A stretch of 64,000 nucleotides of DNA from Colias croceus (GCF_905220415.1 NC_059545.1:6520001-6584000), one strand, 5' to 3'. Counted from the stretch's first letter, positions 49,124 to 61,284 are shown. A program made the numbers and translations. The notes: generated by a model not told the origin, from the letters alone.

Positions 49124-49330
49124 AGATTTCCGCCCGCGGCTTCGCCCGCGTTTGCAAAGGAAAACCCGCATAGTTCCCGTTCCCGTGGGATTTCCGGGAT
49201 AAAAACTATCCTATGTGTTAAACCAAGTTACCCTCTATATGTGTGCTAAATTTCATTATAATCGGTTCAGTAGTTTTTACGTGAAAGAGTAACAAACATC
49301 CATACAAACTTTCGCCTTTATAATATACTA
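49124..49330 (+). repeat. Retroposon tail, family C
   Basis: 'tttccgcccgcggcttcgcc', then 'aaaacccgcatagttcccgt' and 'tcccgtgggatttccgggat'. An inverted relative is at 53072-53300. Confidence 0.65.
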
Positions 49331-49500
49331 GCGGTCCGCCCCGGCTTCGCCCGTGGTACATATTTACGTTTTCTCTACATAAGAACCATCCTCGTACTTC
49401 AAGGAATATAATAAAAAAAGAATTATCGAAATCGGTTCAGTCGTTCTCGAGTTATGCGCTTACCAACACATTTTGCGATTCATTTTTATATATAAGAAGA
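49331..49500 (+). repeat. Retroposon tail, family B, abutting family C
   Basis: 'agcggtccgccccggcttcg' followed by 'cccgtggtacatattt' and 'aatcggttcagtcgttctcg'. It lies directly after a different tail, showing serial insertion. Confidence 0.65.
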
Positions 49501-49964
49501 TATTAGATTAGATATTAGATGTAATAACCAATCTTAATCGCTTCATTTACTTTGAAGTTTGATGTGCTTAATTATTTACATACTCATTCCTCGCTACACG
49601 TCCTAGCACATCATTGGTGGAAAAGCACCCTCATGGTCTCCAGTGGGTAATAGTACGAGTGAATAAAGGTTTAAAAATAAGCAATCTTCATCGGGTACTA
49701 GAGAGCAGAACCACCTATACCACTATAGCACTCTTCAGTGGATGATAAAGAAAACACTATTGTCAACGACCACTTAAGTCTCCAGTAGATACTCAAAGAA
49801 ACAACCCTAATTAAACATACAAATACATATTCTTTAAAAGCTTACATAACTACTAAAAATATTGCGAAAAATTTGAGAACTCAGCTTGCTTACTTATTAA
49901 TTTTTGTAACCTTTTTAATTTGAATTAAAAACAAATCATCAACACCTCCTTTGATTGTTTTATC
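49501..49964. other. Intergenic stretch
   Basis: No supported gene. A small ATG-started candidate for the first CTF8 exon (49633-49646) is discussed in the findings. Confidence 0.35.
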
Positions 49965-50135
49965 ACTACATAGTATAAAACAAAGTCGCTTTCTCTGTCC
50001 CTATGTATGCTTAAATCTTTAAAACTACGCAACGGATTGAGATGCGGTTTTTTTTTTAATAGATAGAGTGATTCAATATAATAATTTATTGTTTTAGACA
50101 AAGCGGGCGAAGCCACGGGCGGGAAGCTAGTAAAA
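49965..50135 (-). repeat. RTE-like tail, family A
   Basis: 'cactacatagtataaaacaa', 'gtcgctttctctgtccctat' and 'gcgggcgaagccacgggcgg' give the reverse complement of family A. Confidence 0.65.
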
Positions 50136-50344
50136 TATAATCCTTATTCTTATATATATAACAAAAAATAATTGTGTTTTTTGTTTCAGGTATTTATTTA
50201 TGTAAACACCCTTGTATTTAGACAAATTGTGAAAAAATAAAAATATTAGTAAAACAAGTTTGTTTTTTTTTTTTTCTTATCCCGATCGCCAAAATTACAT
50301 TCCTCTATTCACTATTTATACCATAGTTATTTTATTCTTTGCAG

Positions 50345-50666
50345 TAAATCAGAGACAAATAGCGGGGTACCAGAATGGGCTATTATAGAACTGCAAGGTT
50401 TAGTTCAAACGAAAAAAGAACTTATGTCAGGACCTACTGCGGTTGGAGACTTACATTATTTTAGTAGGAATAAGCATCCAGTGTTAATTCTTGGTCATCA
50501 TGTTTTAAATGGAAAAGAAATAAAACTGGAACAGCCAATGGCAGTCATAGAAAAAGAAACGATAAATGGTTATATCGACTATAAAGTGAAAGCTATTGTT
50601 AAAAAGAAATTACTATTCAAATCTAGGCCTAAACCAATTATATCAAATGTGGCTGAAAGGGTGTAA
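50345..50666 (+). CDS. CHTF8: CTF8 (CHTF8), alternative clamp-loader subunit, last exon
   Basis: CTF8 joins CTF18 and DCC1 in an alternative RFC clamp-loader acting in replication and sister-chromatid cohesion. The exon starts after a TTTGCAG acceptor and encodes 106 residues before TAA (50664-50666). It reads KSETNSGVPEWAIIELQG, then GDLHYF, PVLILGHHVLNGKEIKLEQP, YKVKAIVKKKLLFKSRPKPI. These are the conserved CTF8 blocks (human EWVLMELQGEIE, GDLHY, PVLIVGHHILYGK, LFKTRPKPII). Human CHTF8 is 121 aa, so only a handful of N-terminal residues are missing. They must come from an upstream exon that I cannot place with confidence. An AATAAA at 50670-50675 follows directly, so the 3' UTR may be very short. 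Confidence 0.88.
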
Positions 50667-50705
50667 AGTAATAAATTTTTATTTTGAGTAACTTTTGTTT
50701 CATTT

Positions 50706-50920
50706 TAGCCTTACCCCGCTTTTTTACCCCCCTTGCTCCGCTCCTAATGGTGATAACTTGATGATAAATGGGCTATCAAACTCTAATATAATTTTTCAAG
50801 TCGGACCCGTAATTCCTGATATTTAAGCATTTCCAACCATCATACTTGATTGGTTAAAAATGCTTAAATATCAGAAAATCATTCATTAAATTCACTCTTG
50901 TAGCTTTATAATATTTGTAA
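50706..50920 (+). repeat. Retroposon tail with an internal long hairpin
   Basis: 'cccccttgctccgctcctaa' and 'tttttcaagtcggacccgta' match family-E style tails. 50816-50874 forms a stem of about 22 bp (CTGATATTTAAGCATTT paired with AAATGCTTAAATATCAG). Confidence 0.6.
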
Positions 50921-51800
50921 AAAAAAATGTGCTATATTTTGTGAAAACATACATAATTGAAGTAGGTAATACATATACCAATCACACAGACACATATTTT
51001 ATTTATAAAGTTGATAAGAAAGAATAATGTTTCAGAGAAAATTAATTTTATATTTAAAAATATAGATTAACAAAATCCAGTAAATTGAAGCATAATTAAG
51101 CCGAAAATGGGCCAAGCAAAAAATCCTAAAATAAAATCCTTTAGCTCACCCTTGAGGACTTAAGATAACTGTATCGATTTTCAGAACTACACGATTTATT
51201 TCCGCTTATTTTCTCGGATTAGATGACTAGTTTCTTTATTATTTTTGGATTTATCTTCACATCCATATCATCAATGCTACGCAGCAAATGTTAGGTGAAT
51301 TTTGAAACCGGAAAGCCTGTACACAGAAAAACTAGCATATTTATATGCGTTGTGGAAAATAATCTAAACCACTAGAAACTAAAATTGTAATAAGTGCAGA
51401 TGAAAATGCTATAGCATTATATTTTCTTCAGTAAAATTAGATCACGCTATTGTTTATGTTGCTTTATTTACTTAATATTATGATTACGTAAAATTTGAAT
51501 AACTTTATCCTATGAATCATAAAAAGGTAAAATTTGTAATTTTGTGTCTAAAGTATTTTGTAATAATTCTAGTACAAACTATTTAGGTATAGAATAATAA
51601 TTAACACTAACTAAACCAAGGATGCAGACTGATGTGTTTATAAGGTAATTTTTTTCTGGTAAAAAATAAAAATAGATCTCAATGCATTTTTGTTTGAATA
51701 AAATTAAAATGATATTTTCAAAACTTATACTTTTTATGTTGTTAAATATTAAGTACCTAATAATGTATAGAAATTAGTATAAAATGAAAGAAATATTTAT
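50921..51800. other. Intergenic AT-rich stretch between convergent genes
   Basis: Nothing recognised. It separates the + strand CTF8 gene from the 3' end of the - strand CDYL-like gene. Confidence 0.45.
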
Positions 51801-52885
51801 GAAAGGCACTTTATTTCCTCAAGAAACAGAAAATAAGTTATTGCTACACTTAAATACAATAATAGTAAACTAATAAAATTACGTCTAAATAAGCCTAGTT
51901 GTATTCGAAAACAAAACGGTAAATTAATACCACAACTAAAAGGCAAACTTTATAAAAAAGGAATGAATTGCACCAACTACATTAAATTATGTATAAGGTA
52001 CAGGACAAAGCTTGGTGAAAAACGCGCATACTTTTTAAATATGTCTATAATATATTGTTTACCCAAATCCAATACATACAATTTGAGAAAATTATACTAA
52101 ATAAATGATTAACTACGCAATTCTGCGTAACAATGCCACGATTTTTCACGTAAGTTTGTCTATTACCTCAAAATAAATGACATGGTTTTCTGATCAAAGG
52201 AAAAAAATCAGTACATAACTTTGGCTGAAATTAATTCTAATTTACATATGAATTGTTAACTAATAAACATCTAAACAAATACATAAACAATTTCATCTAC
52301 AACGTAACAATATAATCTATGTATTCTTAACACTAAACACCCTTTAAATTTCATAACACTGCTAAAAGTACAATTTTTCAGTACACTCACAAATATGAAA
52401 ACAGCAGTCTTCCAAAAATTTATACTTATTCACTTCATCAATTACAAAGATCGTACTTTTATTTACGTTAAAAGTTTAAAATTACTATAGTCAATTTTTA
52501 TTCAGTATTCATTTATTTAATAAAAAGTTACTTCTTGTGTAAATAAAAGCACGTAATTTATTACAATTTAAAAACAATTTTAACACTTCAACACCATTCA
52601 TATATGCGATAATTATACTTCCACAATCATTCAATGTAACATTAACCTTCATTATATTCTAAACGACACCACGAATCAAAACAGTCAATTGTGTGCATAT
52701 CCCTTATTTACACTAAACGTACACCGAAGGTGATAAGTGAGAGGAGTAAATATAGTTTATTCATCAGATATATGAAAGAAACAAAAGAAAGAATACATGG
52801 TGAAAAATAGTGTAACACAATAGTTCTAAATAGAATGAGGGTTAAAATATTAATGGTACAGTGATATGAAGATATTGTCACAAGT
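51801..52885 (-). other. Putative 3' UTR of the CDYL-like gene
   Basis: On the - strand an AATAAA lies at 51810-51815, about 1.07 kb after the stop codon (52886-52888). No ORF or repeat lies between, which fits a long AT-rich 3' UTR. Confidence 0.5.
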
Positions 52886-55800
52886 TTAAGCGGCGTCTAG
52901 GGCCGTCCGCAGCAGCTCCTGTCCCTCGACCGAGGTCCAGTACTGCACGAGCAGGTCTCGCTCCGCCTCGAGACACGAGAGGAACGACTCCTCCCCCTCG
53001 CTTGACTTCTTTAAGCCGAGGAGACGTTTCTTCAACAGGACAGCCTGGAATAGCGTGTATCGTATTTTATCTATACAAATATTATAAAGAGGAAAGGTTT
53101 GATTTTTTGTTTGTTTGTTTGTATGAATTGAATAGGCTCCGAAACTACTTGGCAGATTTGAAAAATTCTTTCACCATTCGAAAGCTACATTATCCACGAG
53201 TAACATAGGCTAGGTTTTATCCCTGAAATCCCACGGGAACGGGAACTATGCGGGTTTTTCTTTGAAAACGCGGGCGAAGCCGCGGGCGGAAAGCTAGTTT
53301 GTTTATATTTAATGTTAATAACCTAAGTTAATAACACAAAGAAAAAAACCATTAAAAATTATTATAGGTATTTAGTGTTCTATAAATGTAAAAGAACCTA
53401 TCCTGATGCCATCTAATTTAATTCAGATATCTATACTTCTTAAAGTAATTTATTTGTGATAATATTGAGATAACTACCGAATAAATATATTTATAAACTT
53501 TATCAAAAGAAGCTTTCGCATACAACAATTTTATTTTTATAACGGATAAGCCTCGCCTTGTCAAGCGAGTCGTATGATAGAAGTGGATAGTCTAGCCTAC
53601 TTAATAACAATGCTATATTTTCGACTAGCGGTCCGCCCCGGCTTCGCCCGTGGTACATATTTTGCAATAAAAAGTAGCCTATGTAGCCTTCTCAGGGTCT
53701 AAAGATTGTCTGTGCCAAATTTCATCAAAATCGGTCCAGTAGTTTATGAGCCTATTCATTACAATCAAACAAACAAACAAAGTATTCCTCTTTATAATAT
53801 TAGTGTAGATATCTTTTGTGCGAGGATTAAAAACGGAGTCTTTATCATGCAATTTTAATTGAAGTTATTACTTATTTCGAAACTGCACACATACATTATT
53901 ATCTAATCATATGTCATTTGGGAGGAACTGAATGGCTATCTTACAATAAGATCATTCAATGCAGTTATTATATCAAAGCTTCATAAATAAAACAAAAAGT
54001 AAACTTCACGACTAGAAAATTGCTAAACTTCTCGAGGCATATTGGCTGAGTAAAACTTATCTTATCGATATAGGTTACGACCTAAATAAATTACTTTAAC
54101 TAACAAATGAGAACCGCTAAATTGTGTAGTGTACAATGTACATATTGAATAAGCAATGGTGATATTCATAAATTTTCTAATTATTACTTTAGTTTTATTT
54201 GCGGAAAGTAGCGAAATTAATGATGATACTGTTTTATATTACTACGGCTTAGTAAGTACATACCTAAACATTTATAATTTCATTACAAAACAATAAGTAA
54301 ATTACTGTATTATTTAAGTACCTAGTTACAACTTTCAATCTTAAAATTATTCGTTTTTACCCTGATGTTTATCAAAACAATGCGTATACTGATAATTTTG
54401 TAGAAGTTGTTAATATTCTACTTCTACTTACAAAAGATTTGAAATAAGACTTTATGCGGGCTTGTAAAGGAAAACCTCAAATTTTATGAACCATTATTGA
54501 AAATTCTGCAGCAGGTAGCTACGTTATACCTTAGTGACTATATATATTGAATTCTTCCCGGATTATACTTTATTTGAGCAAATTTTTTAGCGTACACGTA
54601 AAATTCGGTTGTTCTAACGTTCGCGAATTGAGGACTGTCTGTTTTTGATCAGCTGCTGCGATGTCTGTTATTCTACAGCTACTAAACTAAGAATGTATAA
54701 AAAAAGTATTGAATAAAAGTACATATGCATTAGGAGGAGAGTGAGCGCGGTCTCCCGGCATGCAGCGAGCGACAAGCGTGCTCCACGCTGCTGGAGCGGT
54801 ACTGGCGGCCGCGGGCACTACTGCGCCTGTGCCGCTGCGCACACCGCCTGCGCTGCGACACGCCCGCAACCACCGATAGGCTTATTGAGCTTAATAACCG
54901 CGCCTTTTTGCAGGTATTTCTTTTTTTTTATGTTCATTTCATGGGATGTATTTCAATTTTTATTTTATTATATTTATGTAAAATTGATCTTCTATAAAAA
55001 AATAATATACGTACACTACGAAATACTAATAATAATTTTAAGCGCAACGCAACTAATAAAAATTGTTTATTTCTTTCATTTATAATTTTTAAGATAACAT
55101 TGAACAACGATTCTCTTCCATGCGCTTTTATCTTAAAATATTTGATACAATTTCCTAATAAAAATGTTAAGAAATACCTAGCTAAAACAATCAATCAAAT
55201 ATATTTTATTGTTATTGCTTATTTAATTTCAGTTTTGTAAACCAACAACGGACTGGCCCGAATGCACGATAAACGACACGCCCCTAACCGTCGAAACGTC
55301 GTACGATAGAATGAATCCCGACGAAATAGAAAATTTGCACCACGAGAACCAACAACTCACACCGCCTAAGATCGTACTCAGTTGTCGCTGTCGATACCCA
55401 AACTATTGGAAGTTAAAAACGGAAGAAGAAACAGTTTCCACGTATCAATGTTCCTCGCTACCTTTGTGTAAGTCAGGTGATTATTGCGGCAACGTAGACA
55501 ATGATTCCCTTGCCCTGTACCAATCCTGCTTGTGCCCAAAGAATCACATTTGTGTGCACAATGGTGGCATTTCGTTCATACAAATATCGGAATTATTGTA
55601 TCGTGGTAAAGGATGGAAAGCATTTTGTCAAGCAATCAGTGATGATTATGAGTATGATTACTGATTACTGATGAAGTAAACAAAAAAATGTGGGAAATTA
55701 TCATAAAAAGAAAAAATTATACCTATAAAATATATTTAAATAAGGTTTTTATGAAAAACGAAAATACAATACAAATTATACTCACATGTGTCGGTTGTAT

Positions 55801-58800
55801 CGCAATATCCTTGACAATATTGCGCACTTGCTCGTCGAAGCGGAAGGGCCACAGCGTGCGCGACACCAGCCCGCCGCGGAGCGCTTCTGACGCGGATATG
55901 CGCCTGCCGAATATCACCAAGTCGTTCACCTGAAATATTAATGTGTAATTGTTAGACGTTATTTCGGCTAAATACGTAGGTTAAATAATATTTATGATTT
56001 TAAGTTCTTTTAAAATTATAGAATTTAATTCTATTTATTATATTTTACTTATTAATTATTTTATGTTACCTTCACTTTTAATTCATAATATAGTCTCTAT
56101 GTGACAATACACAATGATTATTTATATTTTTTAATAATATTAAAATAAAGAAAATTTCACTTCTACATTTTTCGCGCAAATTTTACTTATTGATGCAAAG
56201 TGGTATTACATTCAGCATTACGGGACAGTCGACCACCTTAGGGTCACATAGTTTCACAACATAGCTATTACGCAGCACTTTCGCAGCATAGCTGAATAGC
56301 ACATCTCTGGTGGAATATGACCCTTAAGCGTGGGACAACGTATGTCACTGACCAGCGGGTGCGGCAGCGCGCGGTGCGGCGCGGCGAGCGCGGCGGCGCC
56401 GGGCAGCGCGGGCGCGGCGGGCGCGGCCAGCGAGAACGTGGCGCACTCGGACGCGAGCGCCACGTCGCACAGCGCCACCAGCGCCACCCACGCGCCCGAG
56501 CACGCGCCCCACACGCCGCAGCACACCAGCTTGCGGTGCCGGCTCACCGTCGCCAGCAGCGACCTGACGCAACACACGCACAGTTTAACATTTTGAACAA
56601 ATAAATTACGAACTTGTCATCCTAATAGTTAGGTAAGAGAAAATTAGTACAATAGTTTTTAATATTATTTACTAGCTTACCGCCCGCGGCTTCGCCCGCT
56701 TTATCTAAAACCTAATAAATTATATAATAAAACCTTCCTCTTAAATCACTCTATCTATTTAAAAAACCCCATCAAAATCCGTTGCGTAGTTTTAAAGATT
56801 TAAGCATACAAATGGACATAGGGACAGAGAGTCGCTTTCTCTGTTTTATACTACTAGCTTACCGCCCGCGGCTTCGCCCGCTTTCTCTAAAACGATTTGA
56901 GATTTAAACTATCCTATCTCTCAAGTTGGATCGAACTGCACATGGTGTGCGAATTTTATTATAATCGGTTAAGTGGTTTAGGAGTCCATTGAGGACAAAC
57001 ATTGTGACACGAGATTTATTTATATTAAGATGTAGTGATCTTTAACAAGAATGTTACATACATACCTTGTATGTAACATTTTTGTTAGTTCCAGTGATTT
57101 TTATGATAGATAGGGAGGCGAGGTAGCTAAATGGCGTAATTCAACGGCGTCAAAATCGAAAGAGAAAATAATTTCGAAAAGAAAAGCTTCTATGGTAAAA
57201 ACCATTATAGCGGTGGGTTTGGCGTGTACGGATTTTCAAAAATGTAAAAAAAAACAGTTACTTGGGCATTCTCGAGCGCGTCAGATATTCATACTACGTA
57301 TGCCCCAAGTGCCTCTGATAACAACGGTATACTAATCTGCCGGTTTGCGTGGTGGGGCTAGGCATATAAATTCGTCAAAAATGCACAAAAAAAAATTTAC
57401 TCGAGCGCGTCAGATTTTCGGAAGGGGTGTTAATTAGGCCCCAAGAAAGCTCCCCTTAAAAAAACTGACGATTACGGCATGACGATAAGTTACGATGAAT
57501 TTTTGAAAATGCAGAAAAAAAAGTCCTTTTGAAATACTCGAGCGCGTCAGATTTTCATAGGGGAGGTTTATCTAGGTATCCTGAAAGCATATTTTCTTAA
57601 TCTGATAAAAATGTTGGTGGGTTCTCTTAAACTGACCGAAAAAGGTTTGTGGGTTTCTTTTTTTTAATCATCGTTATTTCATATCAATTTTTCTTACCAC
57701 CCTCAGTTTTCGAAATATACTCAAAAAACCGGGAGTTTGAGTTTTTATGATGCTTCAAGTAAAAAAAAATTTAACTTTGGACAAAAATGAAAAGAGACCT
57801 TTTTTTGTAAAATAAAATTACCTTTTTTTTATTTAAACTTATTTAAACTTTTTTTTTTTGAAAAAGTAAAGTTCGCGACTTATATGCTGCAACGCGTTTT
57901 TCGGAAGACGAAATGGCTCCTCCAGACTTCCGGTCATGCGGAAACCGGCAGATTTTGTGTTTTTAGTAAGTTTTAGATTATATTCTTCGAAATAAAAATA
58001 AAAAAAATCGCGCTCGAGAATGCCGGGTTAACGTTTTTTTTTTACAAGTTCGCGACCCTATAACTCGGCGGCGTCAAGGACTTATGGTCAGATTAATTAA
58101 ATTTAGTCTTAAAACACTAAAATCAACCCCCAATATCTTAATCTGACGCGCTCGAGTATTTCAGACTATCGATTTTTTTTTACTAATCTGATCGTCTATC
58201 CTAGGCGCGCGTCACTACATATAGAGCTAAATAGTGAAAAAGTTTGTTCTATTAGGTCTAAGGTATCTCTCATATCTTAAACTGCCACGCTCGAGTATTG
58301 CAGAAAATTCCCCTCTTCGCCTCCCTATCTATGATATAGCTTTCACTTTTAATATTTCTTTTTAACCAAGCTTTTTAAATAAATTAATTTAGACTGATAC
58401 GAATTTGTCTTTTTCATTTATTTATGTCACCGTAAGGTTGTTAAAACTGTTAGATTATGATGTAAATCGCAAAATGTAATCTATCAAAAATGCATTATTT
58501 TTTATGAGGCTATAATGTAAATTTATAAGTCATATATAACGTCGAGAAATTACTTTTACCCAAATGCCAATCAGTTATATTACAAGTGGCCTGCCTGCTG
58601 TATGTATGTGCTATAAAACAAACTGAACATAACCTAACCCATCTAATTGAATGGCTATTTCACGATATAACGGGTTTACATAGATAAATATACATATTAT
58701 CAGAATAGAAGTAAGAATTACCTCACAGATTCAGCAAGTTCATATGCATTCTTAGTTCTTATCTCACTATTTTCATCTAACAGTAAACTGAGGTCCAAAC

Positions 58801-61284
58801 TGGAGCAAAGAGTCCCACACTGAGAAGACAACAGGGTCACAGAAATATCTTTATTTTCATCAATGCATTTAAGAGCTTGTTCCAACTCCTTTAAAACCTA
58901 AAAAATAGAAAAAAATTGTTAATTGTGTGGCGTTTATCAGTCTATTTACTTTTTATTTCTATATGTATTTTAGATATTTTATCGTAAATCCAAAAAACTA
59001 AAATACACACCTCCACACTGTCTTTTGATCCTGTTTTTTGTAAACATATTTCAGCCAAATGTTGGTCTATGTTAACTGATACAAACTTAAAATCATTAGA
59101 AACTTCATTCACCACCTCTTTTTCTTCAGGTTTCAATACTTTTTTCAGCTTTGCAGGTTTATCTAGTTTTGCACTATCTCTTTTTCTTTTATTGAGAGCA
59201 AGTGATAGCTTGGAGTTTAACTTTTCTTTAATAGATAAACAATCTTCTTTATTGATAAGTTCGGTCTTAATTTCTGAAGTCACTGCATTAACATCCACCA
59301 TAAAAACGTCTTCTGGTTGGCTTTTTGAGTCATTGTGATTATTAGTTATATTTTGTTTTTCTGTTTGGGATGCAGAAGTTGGTTTTGAACTTTGAGAGTT
59401 TCCTTCCACATCACTCAGACGCCGAGGACTCATACAACTGCTAGAATATGAACTAGAGGAATGACGGCGATAAATGATAGAATCATCAGCACTGTGTGTC
59501 TCAAAATCCTCACAAACTGAAGGCGATTTTACGGAACTACTTAGGGAACTCCTGTGCTTTCCACCCAATATTTTTTTAGCATCACTATCATCATATCTAG
59601 CTTCCTTCTTTCTTTCTCTGAATTTCATTTCTTTGCCCTCAGGTGTGGAACTCTGTATCTTTTTTATAAACTCGGCTTTGGTCTTCACATTTTTTCTGCC
59701 TTTTGGAGCTTCTGGTGTTAATTGATATATCATATTTACTGCTCCTTCATCCATCAATAACTTATCAACTTCTGACAGTCTTTTATTTTGTCTACTATTT
59801 CTTGGAGATGGTTTTTTCCACTGTAATTTTGATGTTGGACTTCTAGATTTAGTTCTTTGAGGTGTGTGTTCAATCTTACCTTTCTTTACAGGTGGTTGAT
59901 CTTTATTAGGCTGAACTTCTTTAGATTTAGAGGGTGTCTTAGATTTTGTAAATGTATCAGGATTATCAGGGTCAAAGATTACCTTTTTTTTAATCACCCT
60001 ACCTAATCTCTTAGGTGGGCTTTCATCTTCACTTTTACTTTGTTTTTGAGATATATCCTCACTAACTGTTGAATCTACGGATGATCGTCCACTGGGTTCT
60101 TCACTTGGCTCAATATTTTGTGGACATTGCTTATCTGAATCAGGAAGCACTGCATCACTGTCCTGATGATCTTTATTTTCAGGCTCATCATCCTGCCAAT
60201 CCATAACTAAAACATTTACAATATTATCCTTCTCCTGCACTTTATTCTCTAGATTTTCTTTTGCTAGTGATTTGTTATCCTTGTGTTTTACATTTTCTTT
60301 TGATTTATTTTTTACTTTCTTAGTGGATCGTCCATGTTGTTTGAGCATTGAAAGTTGTTGTAATGCTATCTCAGCTTCATTTTCCTCAATGTAAGATTGG
60401 TCAACATCATTTCCTTCTAGTATGTCCAATAATTCTTCTTTATTAAAGACCTCTTCTTTAGCTGCTGCATTATTATTTTCTACATTACCTGTCATGTCAG
60501 ATGATTGAAGTACATCACTCAGTTCAATGTTTTCACCTAGTTCACTCAAAATGTTATTTGAATTATCAGTTATAATAGTTTCCGATTCAATTATAACATT
60601 TTCATTAACATCATTATCATTTTTTTCTACTAATATTTCAGTTTCAAAATGCACACCTTCATTAATTGTTATAGATGAGGTACATAATTCAACAGTTGAC
60701 CCTAATTCCAAGTCATTGTTTTGATTTTTGTCTTCACAAACTTGAGGTTCGTCTATCTGAGATTTTGCAATAGTGGGTTCATCTTGATTTATATTTTCAA
60801 TGCTTTCTTCAGTTATATTGTTTTCGTTACAAATATCTTTTTTATCTATAACATTTTCGTCTGCTATTATAACCTGATCGGATGATACAGTTACAAGTTC
60901 ATTAACCATTCCAGACTCGGAAACTTCAGGTTCTTTGGAGTTTGGGTCCTCAGTGTGAAGATCTATATCAGATTTAGATTCTATAATTTCATTATCATAA
61001 GAGCTTTCTACGACGGCTTCCTCAGACTCATGTTTAACAAGTTCTTCAACTTCAGAATTATCACAAACCTCTAAGATTTTGACAGCAGTTACCGTATTTG
61101 CTACGCTCTCTGCTTCTGTTGTGGATTCAGCCACATTATCATCGGTGTTTGTAGTACAGTTAACTCCATTTGACTTCTGACATACATCCGATTCGACGAC
61201 GTTTGTCGGCAATTCCTCAGTTACGGTTGTTTTCATATCATCAATAGTAGAATTTATAACAGGATGCTCTTCAACAGTTTCCAT
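52886..61284 (-). CDS. CDYL-like protein: long acidic/basic N-terminal region plus C-terminal crotonase fold
   Basis: Five - strand exons join in phase: 61284-59011, 58897-58722, 56563-56353, 55929-55786 and 53044-52886 (TAA). They give 987 aa. Residues 1-758 (exon 1) are low in complexity: first acidic (Glu/Asp/Asn/Val), then Lys/Ser/Pro-rich with nuclear-localisation-like clusters (KKKVIFD, NKRKRDSAK). The last 230 residues match the crotonase fold of CDYL/enoyl-CoA isomerases: LLDENSEIR, GVWGACSGAWVALVALCDVA, SECATFSLA, then FGRRISASEALRGGLVSRTLWP. The usual oxyanion-hole text (F-C-A-G-x-D-L) reads LCSSLDLS, suggesting loss of enzymatic activity, as proposed for vertebrate CDYL. No chromodomain is seen. 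A chromatin-corepressor role is inferred from CDYL. Exon 3 is extremely GC/Ala-rich while exon 1 is AT-rich. Retroposon tails and a nested gene lie in the introns. Confidence 0.8.
53072..53300 (-). repeat. Retroposon tail, family C
   Basis: Starts (on +) 'caaatattataaagaggaaa' and ends 'cgggcgaagccgcgggcgga' before 'aagctagt'. It is the inverse of the copy at 49124 and lies in the last intron of the CDYL-like gene. Confidence 0.65.
53625..53815 (+). repeat. Retroposon tail, family B
   Basis: 'agcggtccgccccggcttcg', 'tcatcaaaatcggtccagta' and the end 'ctttataatattagtgtaga'. Confidence 0.65.
54156..55664 (+). CDS. Secreted cysteine-rich protein nested in an intron of the CDYL-like gene
   Basis: Three exons join in phase 0: 54156-54251, 54734-54913 and 55233-55664 (TGA), with GTAAGT and GTATTT donors and AG acceptors. 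The product is 235 aa. Residues 1-16 are hydrophobic (MVIFINFLIITLVLFA), a typical signal peptide, followed by an acidic mature start. There are 16 cysteines (5 in exon 2, 11 in exon 3) in motifs such as LRLCRCAHRLRC, LSCRCRYP and SCLCPKNHICVH, and no further membrane segment. It is probably a disulfide-rich extracellular protein. The layout recalls the arthropod family annotated as U-scoloptoxin(11)-like in insects, but this is a memory-based and weak comparison, and nothing here implies venom use. The gene lies wholly within intron 4 of the - strand gene. Confidence 0.75.
56672..57035 (+). repeat. Two adjacent retroposon tails (families A and C-like)
   Basis: 56672-56855 starts 'actagcttaccgcccgcggc' with 'atcaaaatccgttgcgtagt'. 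56856-57035 starts again with 'actagcttaccgcccgcggc' and continues with 'atcctatctctcaagttgga'. The direct duplication of the start suggests one tail inserted at the end of another. Confidence 0.6.
57106..58332. mobile_element. 1.2-kb element with 16-bp terminal inverted repeats and repeated CTCGAGCGCGTCAGA motif
   Basis: Ends are ATAGATAGGGAGGCGA (57106-57121) and its exact reverse complement (58317-58332). 'ctcgagcgcgtcagatttt'-like text occurs in direct orientation near 57273, 57401 and 57537, and inverted near 58012, 58144 and 58288. This gives a mirror-symmetric interior. No ORF survives. It is probably a non-autonomous DNA transposon lying in intron 2 of the CDYL-like gene. No clear target-site duplication is visible. 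Confidence 0.7.

Noticed and set aside
56317..56604. Sense-strand 88-95 codon ORFs over the CDYL-like exon 3
   Set aside because: Antisense shadows of a GC-rich exon whose - strand frame is supported by splice sites and crotonase similarity.
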